Assembly: GCA_018223185.1 (NCBI GenBank)
Contig: JAAEYW010000005.1
Span: forward strand, 162,882 to 226,881
Source: Oceanospirillales bacterium
Lineage (GTDB): Bacteria > Pseudomonadota > Gammaproteobacteria > Pseudomonadales > Balneatricaceae
Reading direction: 5' to 3'
Length of the DNA: 64,000 nt
In this document: in pieces, positions 17,245 through 27,293 of the stretch
How the letters are laid out: each line of letters starts with the position of its first letter
Numbering within the stretch: the stretch's first letter is position 1
Translations under genes and position numbers: made by a program
Notes under the pieces: generated by a model
Seen by the model: only the letters and a program-made list of their open reading frames with translations
Databases searched by the model: none
What the model was told of the DNA's origin: nothing

Positions 17245-17292
17245 ATCCAGACCGTCTCAGCCCCTCAACCGGACAGAGAAAACAGGTGAGTG

Positions 17293-20200
17293 TCAGCGAT
17301 CATCCTCTCGGCTAACCTGCTGTAACAGCGTATCCAGAGGCTCAGGCAGACCCAGCCCGTAGCCCTGCCCATAATCGACACCGATCTCACGCAACATCTC
17401 ACATATCTCATCATTCTCAACAAACTCAGCGATAGTGGTTTTGCCCATCACATGGCCAATATCGTTGATCGACTTAACCATCGCCAGATCCAGCTCATCA
17501 TCCAGAATCCCTTTAACAAACAGGCCATCAATCTTGAGATTTTCGACCGGCAGGTTTTTCAGGTACGCAAAGGATGAGAGCCCGCTGCCAAAGTCATCCA
17601 GTGAAAACTGACAACCGTATGCCTTCAGTGCAGTAATAAACCGCTGGGCTTCAACAAGGTTAGCGATAGCCGAGGTTTCAGTAATCTCAAACTTAACTTT
17701 GTATGGCAGTAACGAAGAGCTTTCCAGATGCTTAATAATGGCCTCTTTAATACGCGGATCGCCCAGACTGCCACCCGACAGATTAATCCCACAGCAACCA
17801 AAATACTGACTGAACTGAGTAAAGTTACGATCCAGCCACTGGAAAGCGTTACTCACCACCCATTCATCAATCCGCCCGGCCAGTTGATAACGTTCAGCCG
17901 CGGGCAAAAAAGCCCCCGGAGGAACGATATTGCCTTCGCGGTCCTTCATCCGTAACAACAGTTCCACATCAGGTTTCAGCTGAGGATTCTGTAACGGCAC
18001 AATCACCTGCCCATAGAGCAGAAAACGGTTTTCCTCGAGCGCAGCATTAATCTCTGATACCCAGTGCATCTCGCCTTCACGCCGGACCAGCATCTCATTC
18101 TCCGGAGTATATAGATGCACCCGGTTACGCCCCGCATCCTTAGCGGTATAGCAGGCAGAGTCGGCCTGTTTAAGGGTTTCAGTTAAATTAACCGAGTGCT
18201 CATTAATTGCCACCACACCGATACTGACACCGATATTGAATGCCTGTTGCTCCCAGCAAAACTTAAACTCGGCGATGCCATCACGGACACTTTCAGCGAC
18301 AACCTCAGCTTTTTCGAGGGGACAGTTCTGCAGCAGAATACCAAACTCATCCCCTCCCAGACGGGCAAGTGTATCGTTAGACCTTACCCTGCTCTGCAGT
18401 AATGTCGACACCTGCCGCAATAGCTCATCACCCGCAACGTGACCGCAGGTATCATTAACGACTTTAAACTGATCCAGATCGAGAAAACAGAAAGCATGCT
18501 GACAGCCGGGATGACGCTGATTCTGAAACAGAGCTTCCAGACGTATTTCAAATTCACGCCGGTTAATCAGTCCGGTCAGCTGATCATGACTGGCATGGTA
18601 GCTGATCTGTTCAGTGAACAACCGGTTTTCAGTAATATCCTGCAGGGTGACTACATAGTTTGTCAGCACCCCGTGAACATCATAGATAGGGGCAATGTTA
18701 ACCTCTGCCCAGTAATGCTCGTCTGACTTTTTCCGGTTAACAATCTCTCCGCGCCAGTTTGGATTTTTAGCCAGCTCAGGCCATATATCACCATAAGAGA
18801 CCGCCCCCTCCCGGGCAAAGTGAAGCATACGAATACTCTGCCCCACGACATCCTCAGGAACAAACCCGGTTTCTTCGGTAAATTTAGGACTGGAATACTC
18901 GATCTCGCCATCCGGAAGCGTAATCAGCACCATATTCGGACTGAACTCTACCGCTTTGGATACTTTAACCAGTGCCTGCTCTGTCCTGCCGCGTTCTTCA
19001 ACTTCGTACTGCAACGAAGCCGTTTTTTCCTTTACCAACTGACTGATACGCAAGGTACGACCCGTAAGGGAGAGCAACCAGCCGTCAAGCAGGGCGGCAA
19101 ACAGCATCCCCCCCAGCAAAACAATCCAGCTGCTCCACTGAGAAAAATTCGCAAAAAAGCCAGGTTTTGCCCGGTACTCAAACTGATAGACCCTTCCGCC
19201 CGACAAATATTCCTTAATCCAGATCAGAGACTCATAACCATTATTATGATCTAAACCGGAAGCGTATATCTGCTGTTTTTCAGCAGTATCATCAAAAGCC
19301 TCAACAGCGATCTGCTCTGCCAGTTCTGCGCGCTCTTTCAGCACATAATTCATAAAGTCGCCCACCCGGTAAACCGCCGCAACCACCCCTTCATCAGACA
19401 ATCCCAGGTCAACGCCGCCATGCTTAACCTGCAGATATGCAACAATACCTTTCTGCTCTCCCGCTTCCTGAATCAATTTTACCGGGGCAGTAAATGCCAC
19501 ACCGTTTTGTCTGCGTGCCCGCTGCAGGGCTTCCATTGCCAGCGGATTGCTAATCACATTAAAACCAAAAGCCCGTTCATTCTCGGCAAATGGCTCAACA
19601 TAGGTAACCGGGTAGTAAAAGTCTCTCTCAGGTGCCGTTAACAGGACACCATTCTCACCCTGCTCAACAATTCGCAAAGGGACAGCAGAGGTTCTTTCAT
19701 ATTCAGACCGTTTATCGTCAGGAATCCGGGGAATCCATTCCAGCGCCTGTATTTCAGGATAACGTTGCAGCATATGCTGAGTGAAACTGTAAAAATCAGC
19801 TGCATCTATGTGAGAACTGCTCAGGAACAGACTGCGTAAAGAGTAAAGCACCTCGACTCCGCCATCCAATCGCGCCTCCATATTGGAATGCAATTGCTCC
19901 GCCTGCTGATTAAACTTCAGGGTTCGTTCCTGTGTTTCATAGTTTTTGCTTATTAAAAACAGGACAACAATCACGATCAGTATGCCCGCCATCGGTAGCA
20001 CGATGGCCCACTTCCGGGTATATAAAGTGCTCTTCTGGTTGGCAAACAGGGCCAGCAACATTGGTGCAACAACAATGGCACCGATGCTGTCACCAATCCA
20101 CCAGGTCAGCCAGCTGACAAAAAATTGTTGACCGCTAATAATGTCAAATGAAAGGAGTGTAATGATAGCCATCAGGCTCGATCCAAGCGAAGCCAGAGGC

Positions 20201-20625
20201 CCGATAATAAGCAGAAAAAGGGTTATCTGTTTATCATCAACCAGATCGGGCATCCCGCCCAAAAGCCGATGCGTCAGCCAGACAGCTCCGGCAGCTTCCA
20301 GAATGGCCGCCATACTGAGTAAAAACATCAGTCCAAGCGAGCGAAACAGGCCGGCGGTAGTGTCGGTATCAAGCCAGCTGGTCGCATAGAAAACCATCAA
20401 TGCGATAAACAAGCCAAAACAGGCACGATATCCGCGCAGCAGAATTGCGGCAATAGATACACCTGCCGCGGGCCAGACGGCAGATGCATCACTTGGCGGG
20501 ATCGACAACAACCCTATCGAAACCTGAGCCAGCAACAGGTAAGCCAGACCAGGTAATACATGCGTGTAAAACAGATCTGAAATACGGGTTTGCGGTAATT
20601 TGGCAAGTTGGAAGTTTGACGACAT
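17293..20625 (-). CDS. MASE1-CHASE-PAS-GGDEF-EAL cyclic-di-GMP signalling protein
   Basis: 1110 residues. The N-terminal ~235 residues form a MASE1-type multi-span membrane sensor (IPPSDASAVWPAAGVSIAAILL). A CHASE-like periplasmic domain follows (MLQRYPEIQALEWIPRI, FGFNVISNPLAMEALQRAR), bounded by a further membrane segment, then a PAS domain (FSPNMVLITLPDGEIEYSSP). GGDEF is intact (RLGGDEFG) with an RSND inhibitory site. EAL has its first Glu in VELLLRM (ELL form), then INLSGG, FEITET, LDDFGSG, LKIDGLF, IAEFVEN and GQGYGLG, so both activities are possible. Its output half closely resembles that of the GGDEF-EAL protein at 11262-13301. Monocistronic and convergent with the glucosaminidase gene. 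Stimulus unknown. Confidence 0.92.
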   Translation of the reverse strand: MSSNFQLAKLPQTRISDLFYTHVLPGLAYLLLAQVSIGLLSIPPSDASAVWPAAGVSIAAILLRGYRACFGLFIALMVFYATSWLDTDTTAGLFRSLGLMFLLSMAAILEAAGAVWLTHRLLGGMPDLVDDKQITLFLLIIGPLASLGSSLMAIITLLSFDIISGQQFFVSWLTWWIGDSIGAIVVAPMLLALFANQKSTLYTRKWAIVLPMAGILIVIVVLFLISKNYETQERTLKFNQQAEQLHSNMEARLDGGVEVLYSLRSLFLSSSHIDAADFYSFTQHMLQRYPEIQALEWIPRIPDDKRSEYERTSAVPLRIVEQGENGVLLTAPERDFYYPVTYVEPFAENERAFGFNVISNPLAMEALQRARRQNGVAFTAPVKLIQEAGEQKGIVAYLQVKHGGVDLGLSDEGVVAAVYRVGDFMNYVLKERAELAEQIAVEAFDDTAEKQQIYASGLDHNNGYESLIWIKEYLSGGRVYQFEYRAKPGFFANFSQWSSWIVLLGGMLFAALLDGWLLSLTGRTLRISQLVKEKTASLQYEVEERGRTEQALVKVSKAVEFSPNMVLITLPDGEIEYSSPKFTEETGFVPEDVVGQSIRMLHFAREGAVSYGDIWPELAKNPNWRGEIVNRKKSDEHYWAEVNIAPIYDVHGVLTNYVVTLQDITENRLFTEQISYHASHDQLTGLINRREFEIRLEALFQNQRHPGCQHAFCFLDLDQFKVVNDTCGHVAGDELLRQVSTLLQSRVRSNDTLARLGGDEFGILLQNCPLEKAEVVAESVRDGIAEFKFCWEQQAFNIGVSIGVVAINEHSVNLTETLKQADSACYTAKDAGRNRVHLYTPENEMLVRREGEMHWVSEINAALEENRFLLYGQVIVPLQNPQLKPDVELLLRMKDREGNIVPPGAFLPAAERYQLAGRIDEWVVSNAFQWLDRNFTQFSQYFGCCGINLSGGSLGDPRIKEAIIKHLESSSLLPYKVKFEITETSAIANLVEAQRFITALKAYGCQFSLDDFGSGLSSFAYLKNLPVENLKIDGLFVKGILDDELDLAMVKSINDIGHVMGKTTIAEFVENDEICEMLREIGVDYGQGYGLGLPEPLDTLLQQVSREDDR

Positions 20626-20993
20626 ACAGCGGCTGTTTCTCTTATATAGGCTGGCTGATTGTAGAATCAGTAAACAATGTACCCTAAATCATTAATGATA
20701 TTGAGTCTTAACTACTCAATCTGCAAAGTAAGCTGAAAATACCGTTTCAGCCTTATTTTAATCCGATAGCTGCAAGAATCTTAGCCCCATCAAATAATCA
20801 CGGGCTCTATTCTCAGAGAATCAACCAGCCTGAACATGACGATCATCAACCCGACAGCTTGATCTTTAATTCTATTTCGCTATCTTAATACCCGCTATTA
20901 GACGATACGCACATAAACGTACGTACGATTCAACCAGAATTACTTAACAGTTTCAGGTTAAGTGGCATGTTCAGATAAAAAAGGACTTTTACA
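20626..20993. other. Intergenic region between divergent genes
   Basis: About 370 bases holding the promoters of the MASE1 protein (leftward) and the DUF805 gene (rightward). Two small structures: a 7-bp inverted repeat ATTGAGT / ACTCAAT (20700-20720) and a 10-bp perfect palindrome CGTACGTACG (20918-20927). No gene or RNA is supported. Confidence 0.5.
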
Positions 20994-21428
20994 ATGAATA
21001 CAAATATCTACGCTTCACCACAGGCAACGTTAGAGCACGAGTCAGATACCGTCACTCCCTTAACGCTGAAGCAGATTCTGTTTTCATTTCGGGGACGAAT
21101 TGGCCGAAAGACCTTCTGGCTTTGTCTACTGGCATCAACGCTGATCACCTGGGTAATTATTGCCGGACTCGCTTTCATAACTTTCGCCCTTTCAAGCGAT
21201 ACAGGCACCAGCTTGTATCTGTATCTATCCATCATGTATTTACTGTGCATACCGACAGGATGGATCGGCCTGGCCCTACAGGCCAAGCGCTGGCATGACC
21301 GTAATAAATCGGCCTGGTGGATTCTGATAATGTTTGTTCCGGTAATCGGTCCGCTCTGGATGCTGATTGAAGCAGGCTTTATGGCGGGAAGCCCTGCGGC
21401 TAACAATTATGGGCCACCCAGCGCCTGA
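20994..21428 (+). CDS. DUF805 family membrane protein
   Basis: 144 residues. A short polar N-terminus is followed by SFRGRIGRKTFWLCLL, the family's RxxR-F/YW opening, then about four membrane segments and the conserved AKRWHDRNKSAWWILIMFVPVIGPLWMLIEAGF. Function of the family is unknown. AAAGGA lies upstream of the ATG at suitable spacing. Single gene ended by the shared hairpin at 21439-21471. Confidence 0.85.
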   Translation: MNTNIYASPQATLEHESDTVTPLTLKQILFSFRGRIGRKTFWLCLLASTLITWVIIAGLAFITFALSSDTGTSLYLYLSIMYLLCIPTGWIGLALQAKRWHDRNKSAWWILIMFVPVIGPLWMLIEAGFMAGSPAANNYGPPSA

Positions 21429-21438
21429 TAAAATAAAA

Positions 21439-21471
21439 AAATGCGCGAAGCTTCAGCAGCTTTGCGCATTT
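21439..21471. terminator. Bidirectional terminator between DUF805 and DUF1820 genes
   Basis: A 13-bp stem with one G-T pair: AAATGCGCGAAGC pairs with GCTTTGCGCATTT around a 7-base loop. The A-rich stretch at 21431-21441 gives a good T-run for transcripts coming leftward from the DUF1820 gene; rightward the T-run is short. Confidence 0.8.
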
Positions 21472-21511
21472 AATCGGTTGTGCCTGCCTCTTTTGCAGAC
21501 GAAATACGAAA

Positions 21512-21826
21512 TCAGTTTCTCGGAGGCATCACCGGAAACGGCGTGACGGTCCCTTTCACTTCAGTAATTTTTGCCGGCCCTTCATGCTTCACTTCATCGA
21601 TGCGGATGATCGCCTGCATCGGAATATAGCTACGCTCAACATCTTCAAACTGTTTTTTAAGTTTCTCTTCAGAGGGGTCAACCACCATCGCGCTCTGACT
21701 ACCAAAAACAATATTTTCTACCTCCAGAAACCCCCATAAATCACTTTGGTAGACATTGTGAGCGTAGATCTCATAGATCTCGTTCTGATTAAGAAATTTT
21801 ATCCGATAGATCGGGTCACTGGCCAT
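21512..21826 (-). CDS. DUF1820 family protein
   Basis: 104 residues, soluble, no signal peptide. The opening (DPIYRIKFLNQNEIYEIYAHNVYQ), a central FGFLEVE-like segment (WGFLEVENIVFG) and KLKKQFEDVERSYIPMQAIIRIDEV are characteristic of DUF1820. Function unknown. It sits divergent from miaB, the same neighbour as in Pseudomonas, so the linkage is old. It ends at the bidirectional terminator. Confidence 0.85.
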   Translation of the reverse strand: MASDPIYRIKFLNQNEIYEIYAHNVYQSDLWGFLEVENIVFGSQSAMVVDPSEEKLKKQFEDVERSYIPMQAIIRIDEVKHEGPAKITEVKGTVTPFPVMPPRN

Positions 21827-21984
21827 GATTCACTACACTCAAAAAAGGGTTAACAGCCGTTATTATGGGGACGCTTTAGCTGATTACAAGTCATTTCCGA
21901 TACGGTTAAAAACTATGCAGCCGGATTGCCATAAAGTATAATTCCCGCCCTTTTAATTTCTCCAAGATGCAGAACAGGTGTGCA

Positions 21985-23343
21985 ATGGCCAAAAAGCTAT
22001 TCATTAAAACCCACGGTTGCCAGATGAACGAGTACGATTCCGCACGCATGGCGGATCTGCTGGGCGAAAGTCATGAACTTGAGTTAACCGATAATCAGGA
22101 CGAGGCGGATGTGCTGCTCCTGAACACCTGTTCCATTCGCGAAAAAGCGCAGGAGAAGGTGTTCCATCAGCTGGGACGCTGGCGCAAGCTGAAGGCAAAG
22201 AACCCTGATCTTAAGATTGGCGTCGGTGGCTGTGTTGCCTCACAGGAAGGCGAAGCCATTCTTAAACGTGCCCCATATGTGGACATGATCTTCGGTCCGC
22301 AGACGCTGCACCGTCTGCCGGAGATGATCGATCTTACGAACGCTGGCACCCAGAATAAAGGTATTGTCGATATCAGCTTTCCTGAAATCGAAAAGTTTGA
22401 CCACCTGCCAGCGCCCCGGGTTGAAGGCGCTGAAGCCTTTGTTTCGGTGATGGAGGGTTGTAGTAAATACTGTACGTTCTGTGTTGTGCCCTATACCCGT
22501 GGTGAAGAGGTCAGCCGACCGCTGGATGATATCATTACCGAAGCAGTTGAGCTGTCCGAGCAAGGGGTACGTGAGATCCACCTGCTGGGCCAGAACGTTA
22601 ACGCTTACCGGGGCACGACCCATGATGGCGACAGTGCTGATCTGGCGGAACTGATCCGTTGCGTGGCGGCCATCGACGGTATCGATCGCATCCGTTTTAC
22701 CACCTCCCACCCGGTCGAATTCACCGATAGTCTGGTGGAAGTTTACCGTGAAGTGCCTGAACTGGTGAGCTTCCTGCACCTGCCGGTGCAGAGTGGTTCT
22801 GACCGGATCCTGATGGCGATGAAACGCGGCCATATGGCATTGGAATACAAGTCTCTGATTCGCAGAATTCGTGCGGCACGGCCTGATATCACACTGTCGT
22901 CAGACTTTATTATAGGTTTCCCGGGGGAAACCGATGCGGATTTCGAAGCCACCATGAACCTGATTGCTGAGATCGGCTTTGATAACTCATACAGCTTTAT
23001 TTACAGCCGTCGTCCGGGAACACCTGCTGCGGATCTGCCCGATGATGTATCAGAAGAGACCAAGAAACAGCGTCTGAATATTCTGCAACAGCGCATAACC
23101 CAGCAAGCATTGCAGATCAGCCGCCGGATGGTCGATACGGTACAACGAATTCTGGTGACCGATTATTCCCGCAAAGATCCGGGCATGCTACAGGGTCGCA
23201 CCGAAAACAACCGGGTGGTTAACTTCCGCTGTGATAATCCGGACCAGATAGGTCACTTTGCTGATGTCCGTATCGTTGAAGTCTACAGCAACTCACTGCT
23301 GGGTGAGTTAGTCGGTTCTGAACTGGATCAGGCCGGACAATAA
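21985..23343 (+). CDS. miaB: tRNA-2-methylthio-N6-isopentenyladenosine synthase MiaB
   Basis: Radical-SAM methylthiotransferase acting on i6A37 of tRNAs that read UNN codons. 452 residues. N-terminal UPF0004 cysteines are visible in [21 protein letters not shown] and [10 protein letters not shown]; the radical-SAM CxxxCxxC is in [17 protein letters not shown]; a TRAM domain ends the protein ([11 protein letters not shown] to LLGELV). The ATG at 21985 (MAKKLFIK) is preferred to that at 21967; AGG lies a few bases upstream. First gene of a rightward block conserved with Pseudomonas. Confidence 0.96.
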   Translation: MAKKLFIKTHGCQMNEYDSARMADLLGESHELELTDNQDEADVLLLNTCSIREKAQEKVFHQLGRWRKLKAKNPDLKIGVGGCVASQEGEAILKRAPYVDMIFGPQTLHRLPEMIDLTNAGTQNKGIVDISFPEIEKFDHLPAPRVEGAEAFVSVMEGCSKYCTFCVVPYTRGEEVSRPLDDIITEAVELSEQGVREIHLLGQNVNAYRGTTHDGDSADLAELIRCVAAIDGIDRIRFTTSHPVEFTDSLVEVYREVPELVSFLHLPVQSGSDRILMAMKRGHMALEYKSLIRRIRAARPDITLSSDFIIGFPGETDADFEATMNLIAEIGFDNSYSFIYSRRPGTPAADLPDDVSEETKKQRLNILQQRITQQALQISRRMVDTVQRILVTDYSRKDPGMLQGRTENNRVVNFRCDNPDQIGHFADVRIVEVYSNSLLGELVGSELDQAGQ

Positions 23344-23418
23344 TTTAAAGCACCCGTTATCAGGGCAGTCCGGTATCCTGCTAAACTAAACAGTATCTCT
23401 ATATTAAAGGATTCGTTT

Positions 23419-24432
23419 TTGAACACAGCGCAAACCATTCAGCTCACACTGGAGCCGGATAATCCGCAACACCTGTCCAACCTGTGCGGCCAGCTCGATG
23501 AGCACCTGCGTCTGATCGAACAACGACTCGGCATAGAGATCAGCAATCGCGGCAACAGTTTTAAACTGGCGGGCAGATCTAACGTAGTCCGCGCCGGAGC
23601 GAAGATTCTGGAGCAACTCTACGAAGATGCTCAACAGGGTGAGCAGATCACTCTGGATCAGATACACCTGTTATTGCAACAATCCGGCGTTGAACAGCTG
23701 ACAGGTGGTGAACCTGCAGCAACGGTTTATCAGGCAGATATCGCCATACAGACCCGCAAAACACTGATCCGCCCCCGCGGCCCCAATCAGCAGGGATATG
23801 TTCGTTCAATCCTGACCCATGATATCAATTTCGGTATCGGCCCGGCAGGAACCGGCAAAACCTATCTGGCCGTTGCCTGTGCCTGCGAAGCACTGGAACG
23901 CGAAGAGGTCAGCCGTATCCTGTTAGTCCGCCCCGCTGTTGAAGCCGGAGAAAAACTGGGCTTTCTGCCCGGCGATCTGAGCCAGAAGGTTGATCCTTAC
24001 CTGCGTCCTCTGTACGACGCACTCTATGAGATGCTGGGAATTGAACGGGTCAGCAAACTGATCGAACGCAATGTGATCGAAGTAGCCCCGTTAGCCTATA
24101 TGCGTGGCCGTACCCTCAACGGCTCTTTCGTTATCCTCGATGAAAGCCAGAATACCACCCGAGAACAGATGAAAATGTTTCTTACCCGGATTGGCTTTGG
24201 CTCTACCGCCGTGATTACCGGCGACACCACTCAGATCGACCTGCCCAAGGGGGTGCGTTCCGGTCTGATCCATGCCAGCGAAGTACTCAAAGAGGTCAAG
24301 GGGATCGGTTTTACCCGTTTCACCGCCAAAGACGTGGTGCGCCACCCATTGGTGGGTCACATTGTCGAAGCCTATGATGAATACGAAAAGCGCCAGGACA
24401 CTCAGCAAGACAATCAGCAGGACAAACGATGA
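23419..24432 (+). CDS. ybeZ: PhoH-like ATPase YbeZ
   Basis: 337 residues. P-loop NTPase of the PhoH family with Walker A GPAGTGKTYLA and Walker B FVILDESQNTT; an N-terminal KH-like segment is usual. It is partnered with the RNase YbeY in rRNA maturation. The start is a TTG at 23419 with AAAGG nine bases upstream and the conserved opening following at once; no better ATG exists nearby. The stop overlaps the ybeY start by four bases. Confidence 0.93.
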   Translation: MNTAQTIQLTLEPDNPQHLSNLCGQLDEHLRLIEQRLGIEISNRGNSFKLAGRSNVVRAGAKILEQLYEDAQQGEQITLDQIHLLLQQSGVEQLTGGEPAATVYQADIAIQTRKTLIRPRGPNQQGYVRSILTHDINFGIGPAGTGKTYLAVACACEALEREEVSRILLVRPAVEAGEKLGFLPGDLSQKVDPYLRPLYDALYEMLGIERVSKLIERNVIEVAPLAYMRGRTLNGSFVILDESQNTTREQMKMFLTRIGFGSTAVITGDTTQIDLPKGVRSGLIHASEVLKEVKGIGFTRFTAKDVVRHPLVGHIVEAYDEYEKRQDTQQDNQQDKR

Positions 24433-24887
24433 GTTACTTTGTTGACCGCCAGTGCCAGATAGAGGATGAAAACCTCCCCTCTGAAGAACAACTAACCGAA
24501 TGGGTCAGCGCCGCCCTTAAAGGCCGTCTTGACGCAGCTGAATTATCCATCCGTATTGTCTCCCCTGAGGAAAGCCGGGAACTCAATCACCAATACCGGG
24601 GCAAGGATAGTTCCACCAACGTTTTATCCTTCCCTTTTGAGATGCCGGAAGGGATAGAGCTGGAACTTCTCGGCGACCTGGTGGTGTGTGCAGAGGTAGT
24701 AGACAGGGAGGCTCGAGAGCAAAACAAGCCATTATTCAATCATTGGTGCCACATGGTGGTACACGGAGTATTGCATCTGCTTGGATTCGACCATATAAAT
24801 AACGATGATGCGGAAGAGATGGAGCAGCTGGAAAGGGAAATTCTTGCCAGCCTGAACATCCCTGACCCCTATCTGTTAACTGAATAA
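24429..24887 (+). CDS. ybeY: Endoribonuclease YbeY
   Basis: Metal-dependent RNase for 16S rRNA 3'-end maturation and ribosome quality control. 152 residues. The zinc motif HGVLHLLGFDH is complete, and the substrate-site segment SxNVLSFPFE appears as SSTNVLSFPFEMPEG. Translationally coupled to ybeZ by a four-base overlap; corC follows after 28 bases. Confidence 0.95.
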   Translation: MSYFVDRQCQIEDENLPSEEQLTEWVSAALKGRLDAAELSIRIVSPEESRELNHQYRGKDSSTNVLSFPFEMPEGIELELLGDLVVCAEVVDREAREQNKPLFNHWCHMVVHGVLHLLGFDHINNDDAEEMEQLEREILASLNIPDPYLLTE

Positions 24888-24915
24888 GCCAGATGCCAAA
24901 GAAACGGAGCACCAT

Positions 24916-25773
24916 ATGAGCGAAGAGCGATCGGGAAGTAGCCAGCAGAAATCCTGGCTTGGGAAGCTCGCCCAGATTTTTTCTGATGAACCCAAAACCC
25001 GTGAAGATCTGCTGGCAGATCTGAAAGACGCCACCGATGAGAACGTTCTTGATCAGGAAGCGTTCAGCATTATTGAAGGGGCGATGCAGGTAGCTGATCA
25101 GCAGGTGCGGGACGTCATGATTCCCCGCTCACAGATGGTGGTGGTTGAAGCCGACCAGACGCCTAAAGAGTTCCTGCCGATTATTATCTCTTCAGCTCAC
25201 TCCCGCTTTCCTGTCATTGGTGAAAACCCCGATGATATCCTCGGGGTTCTGCTCGCTAAAGACCTGCTGTCGCTGATTCTGGATGACAATAGTCTGGAAA
25301 ACTTTGATATCCGCCAGCATGTACGCAAAGCTACGTTTATCCCGGAAAGCAAACGCCTCAACGTACTGCTCAAAGAGTTTCGTGCCACCCGTAATCACAT
25401 GGCCATCGTTGTTGATGAATATGCCGGGGTATCCGGTGTTATTACCATCGAAGATGTACTGGAACAGATTGTCGGACAGATCGAAGACGAGCACGATGTC
25501 GAGGACGATGAAGGTAATATTAAGCCATTTGATGATAATGGCTACATTGTCAAAGCACTGACACCGATCGAAGATTTCAATGAATTTTTTGACATCGGCA
25601 TGCCTGATGATGAATTTGATACGATCGGCGGACTGGTGACACAAAAGTTTGGCCACCTGCCACGCAAGGATGAGACAGTGGAAATTGATGCATTTACCTT
25701 TAAAGTTCTCAGTGCAGATAACCGGCGCATCCGGTTGCTTCAGGTTATCCGGTCAGAGCCTGCTGATTACTGA
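24916..25773 (+). CDS. corC: CorC/YbeX, CBS-domain protein of the transporter-associated family
   Basis: 285 residues without membrane segments. Two CBS domains lie at about 70-190 (VRDVMIPRSQMVVVEAD; NHMAIVVDEYAGVSGVITIEDVLEQIVG) and a C-terminal CorC_HlyC domain follows (IGGLVTQKFGHLPRKDETVEI). The family has been linked to magnesium/cobalt efflux and, as YbeX, to ribosome metabolism. The stop TGA shares its last base with the ATG of lnt (TGATG). Confidence 0.92.
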   Translation: MSEERSGSSQQKSWLGKLAQIFSDEPKTREDLLADLKDATDENVLDQEAFSIIEGAMQVADQQVRDVMIPRSQMVVVEADQTPKEFLPIIISSAHSRFPVIGENPDDILGVLLAKDLLSLILDDNSLENFDIRQHVRKATFIPESKRLNVLLKEFRATRNHMAIVVDEYAGVSGVITIEDVLEQIVGQIEDEHDVEDDEGNIKPFDDNGYIVKALTPIEDFNEFFDIGMPDDEFDTIGGLVTQKFGHLPRKDETVEIDAFTFKVLSADNRRIRLLQVIRSEPADY

Positions 25774-27293
25774 TGACTAACCGCACACCGTTCATACTTT
25801 GGCGTGTCATTCTGTGCACCTTCGCCGGTGCAATTGCGCCTTTGTCTCTTGCGCCGTTTGACTACTGGTATCTGGGCGGCGTATCGGTTGCCCTGCTGTT
25901 TATACTGTTACACAACTGCTCCCCCCGGGCAGGCGGCTGGCTAGGCTGGTGCTATGGTCTGGGATTCTTTGGCACCGGGGTGTCCTGGGTATTTGTCAGT
26001 ATTCATGAGCACAGCAGCGCCTCTGGCTTGCTGGCGGGTTCAATGACCGCTCTGTTTGTCGCTGCACTGGCGCTTCTGTTTGCCCTGCAAGGGTGGTTAT
26101 ACACGCGTTTTTTCCGCAATGTAGCCGGATTCTGCGCCCTTTGGATAGTGTTTGAATGGTTGCGAAGCTGGCTGTTCACCGGCTTCCCATGGCTGTATCT
26201 CGGCTATGGCCTGATTGATACGCCGCTGGCAACATTTGCACCACTGGGTGGCGTCTGGCTACTCAGCCTCTATGTGGTTCTGACCAGCACCCTGATAGTA
26301 ACCTTCGTAAAACGCTTACAACGCCCATTGCAGGCAGCAACCATCCTGATGGTAATCGGACTGCCTCTGGTGGCGATCCAGCAAAGCGAGATACCCCAAA
26401 GCTGGACATCCCCTGTCGGGGAGCCTGTCAGCGTCATGGTGGTTCAGGCCAATATTCCACAACAGAGGAAGTGGCAACGCAGCGAACTTGAACATATTCT
26501 GCAAACCTATGTCGATCTGAGCCTGGACAGCGATAAAGTCGATCTGCTGATCTGGCCTGAAACCGCAATTCCAACCTTCTATCAGAAGGCCAGGGTAATG
26601 CTCAGCCCGTTTACTGAGATGCTGGAAAAGAACGATACCTCAATGATAAGCGGCATTCCGACGGTTTATACCGATCCGGAGCAACTGAAAGGGAAACGCT
26701 ATACCAACAGCCTCACCCTGTTTAGCGGCGGCAGTGGCAACTATGATAAACAAAGGCTGGTGCCTTTCGGCGAGTATGTGCCACTGGAACGACAGTTGCG
26801 CGGCATCATCGACTTCTTTGATCTGCCGATGTCAGAGTTCAGTCTTGGAGCACCCGATCAGCCGCTGCTGGCTGCCGCGGGTAGCCAGATAGCCCCCTTT
26901 ATTTGTTATGAGATCGCTTATCCAGAGCTGGTGAGGCAACAAAGCCTCACCAGTGATCTGTTACTCACCGTCAGCAATGACACCTGGTTTGGCCATTCAA
27001 GCGCACCGGCACAACATCTGCAGATCGCCCGGATGCGGGCACTGGAAACCGGTCGCTGGCTGATTCGGTCCACTAATAATGGCATCAGTGCACTGGTTAG
27101 TCCTGACGGTAAAATCAGTGCAACGGTGCCGCAGTATGAACAAGCAGTAATGACCGGTGAAGTGCAGCGGATGCAGGGCCTGACACCCTATCAGGAATGG
27201 GGAATCAGACCACTACAGATCGTGACAGCGCTGATGTTACTGTTCGGTCTCCTCACCGCTCCACGGCGCCGACAGCCGGGTAAAGGTTTCTGA
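25773..27293 (+). CDS. lnt: Apolipoprotein N-acyltransferase
   Basis: Inner-membrane enzyme that adds the third acyl chain to lipoproteins. 506 residues: about seven membrane segments in the first 200, then a nitrilase-like periplasmic domain with the catalytic triad in place: Glu in WPETAIP, Lys in YDKQRLVPFGEY, Cys in FICYEIAYPE. One-base overlap with corC. The last 57 bases overlap the 3' end of the convergent zinc-ribbon gene. Confidence 0.95.
   Translation: MTNRTPFILWRVILCTFAGAIAPLSLAPFDYWYLGGVSVALLFILLHNCSPRAGGWLGWCYGLGFFGTGVSWVFVSIHEHSSASGLLAGSMTALFVAALALLFALQGWLYTRFFRNVAGFCALWIVFEWLRSWLFTGFPWLYLGYGLIDTPLATFAPLGGVWLLSLYVVLTSTLIVTFVKRLQRPLQAATILMVIGLPLVAIQQSEIPQSWTSPVGEPVSVMVVQANIPQQRKWQRSELEHILQTYVDLSLDSDKVDLLIWPETAIPTFYQKARVMLSPFTEMLEKNDTSMISGIPTVYTDPEQLKGKRYTNSLTLFSGGSGNYDKQRLVPFGEYVPLERQLRGIIDFFDLPMSEFSLGAPDQPLLAAAGSQIAPFICYEIAYPELVRQQSLTSDLLLTVSNDTWFGHSSAPAQHLQIARMRALETGRWLIRSTNNGISALVSPDGKISATVPQYEQAVMTGEVQRMQGLTPYQEWGIRPLQIVTALMLLFGLLTAPRRRQPGKGF

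Noticed and set aside
23419..23421. A missing ATG as sign of a broken ybeZ
   Set aside because: A TTG with a well-placed AAAGG gives a full-length protein. The gene is intact.
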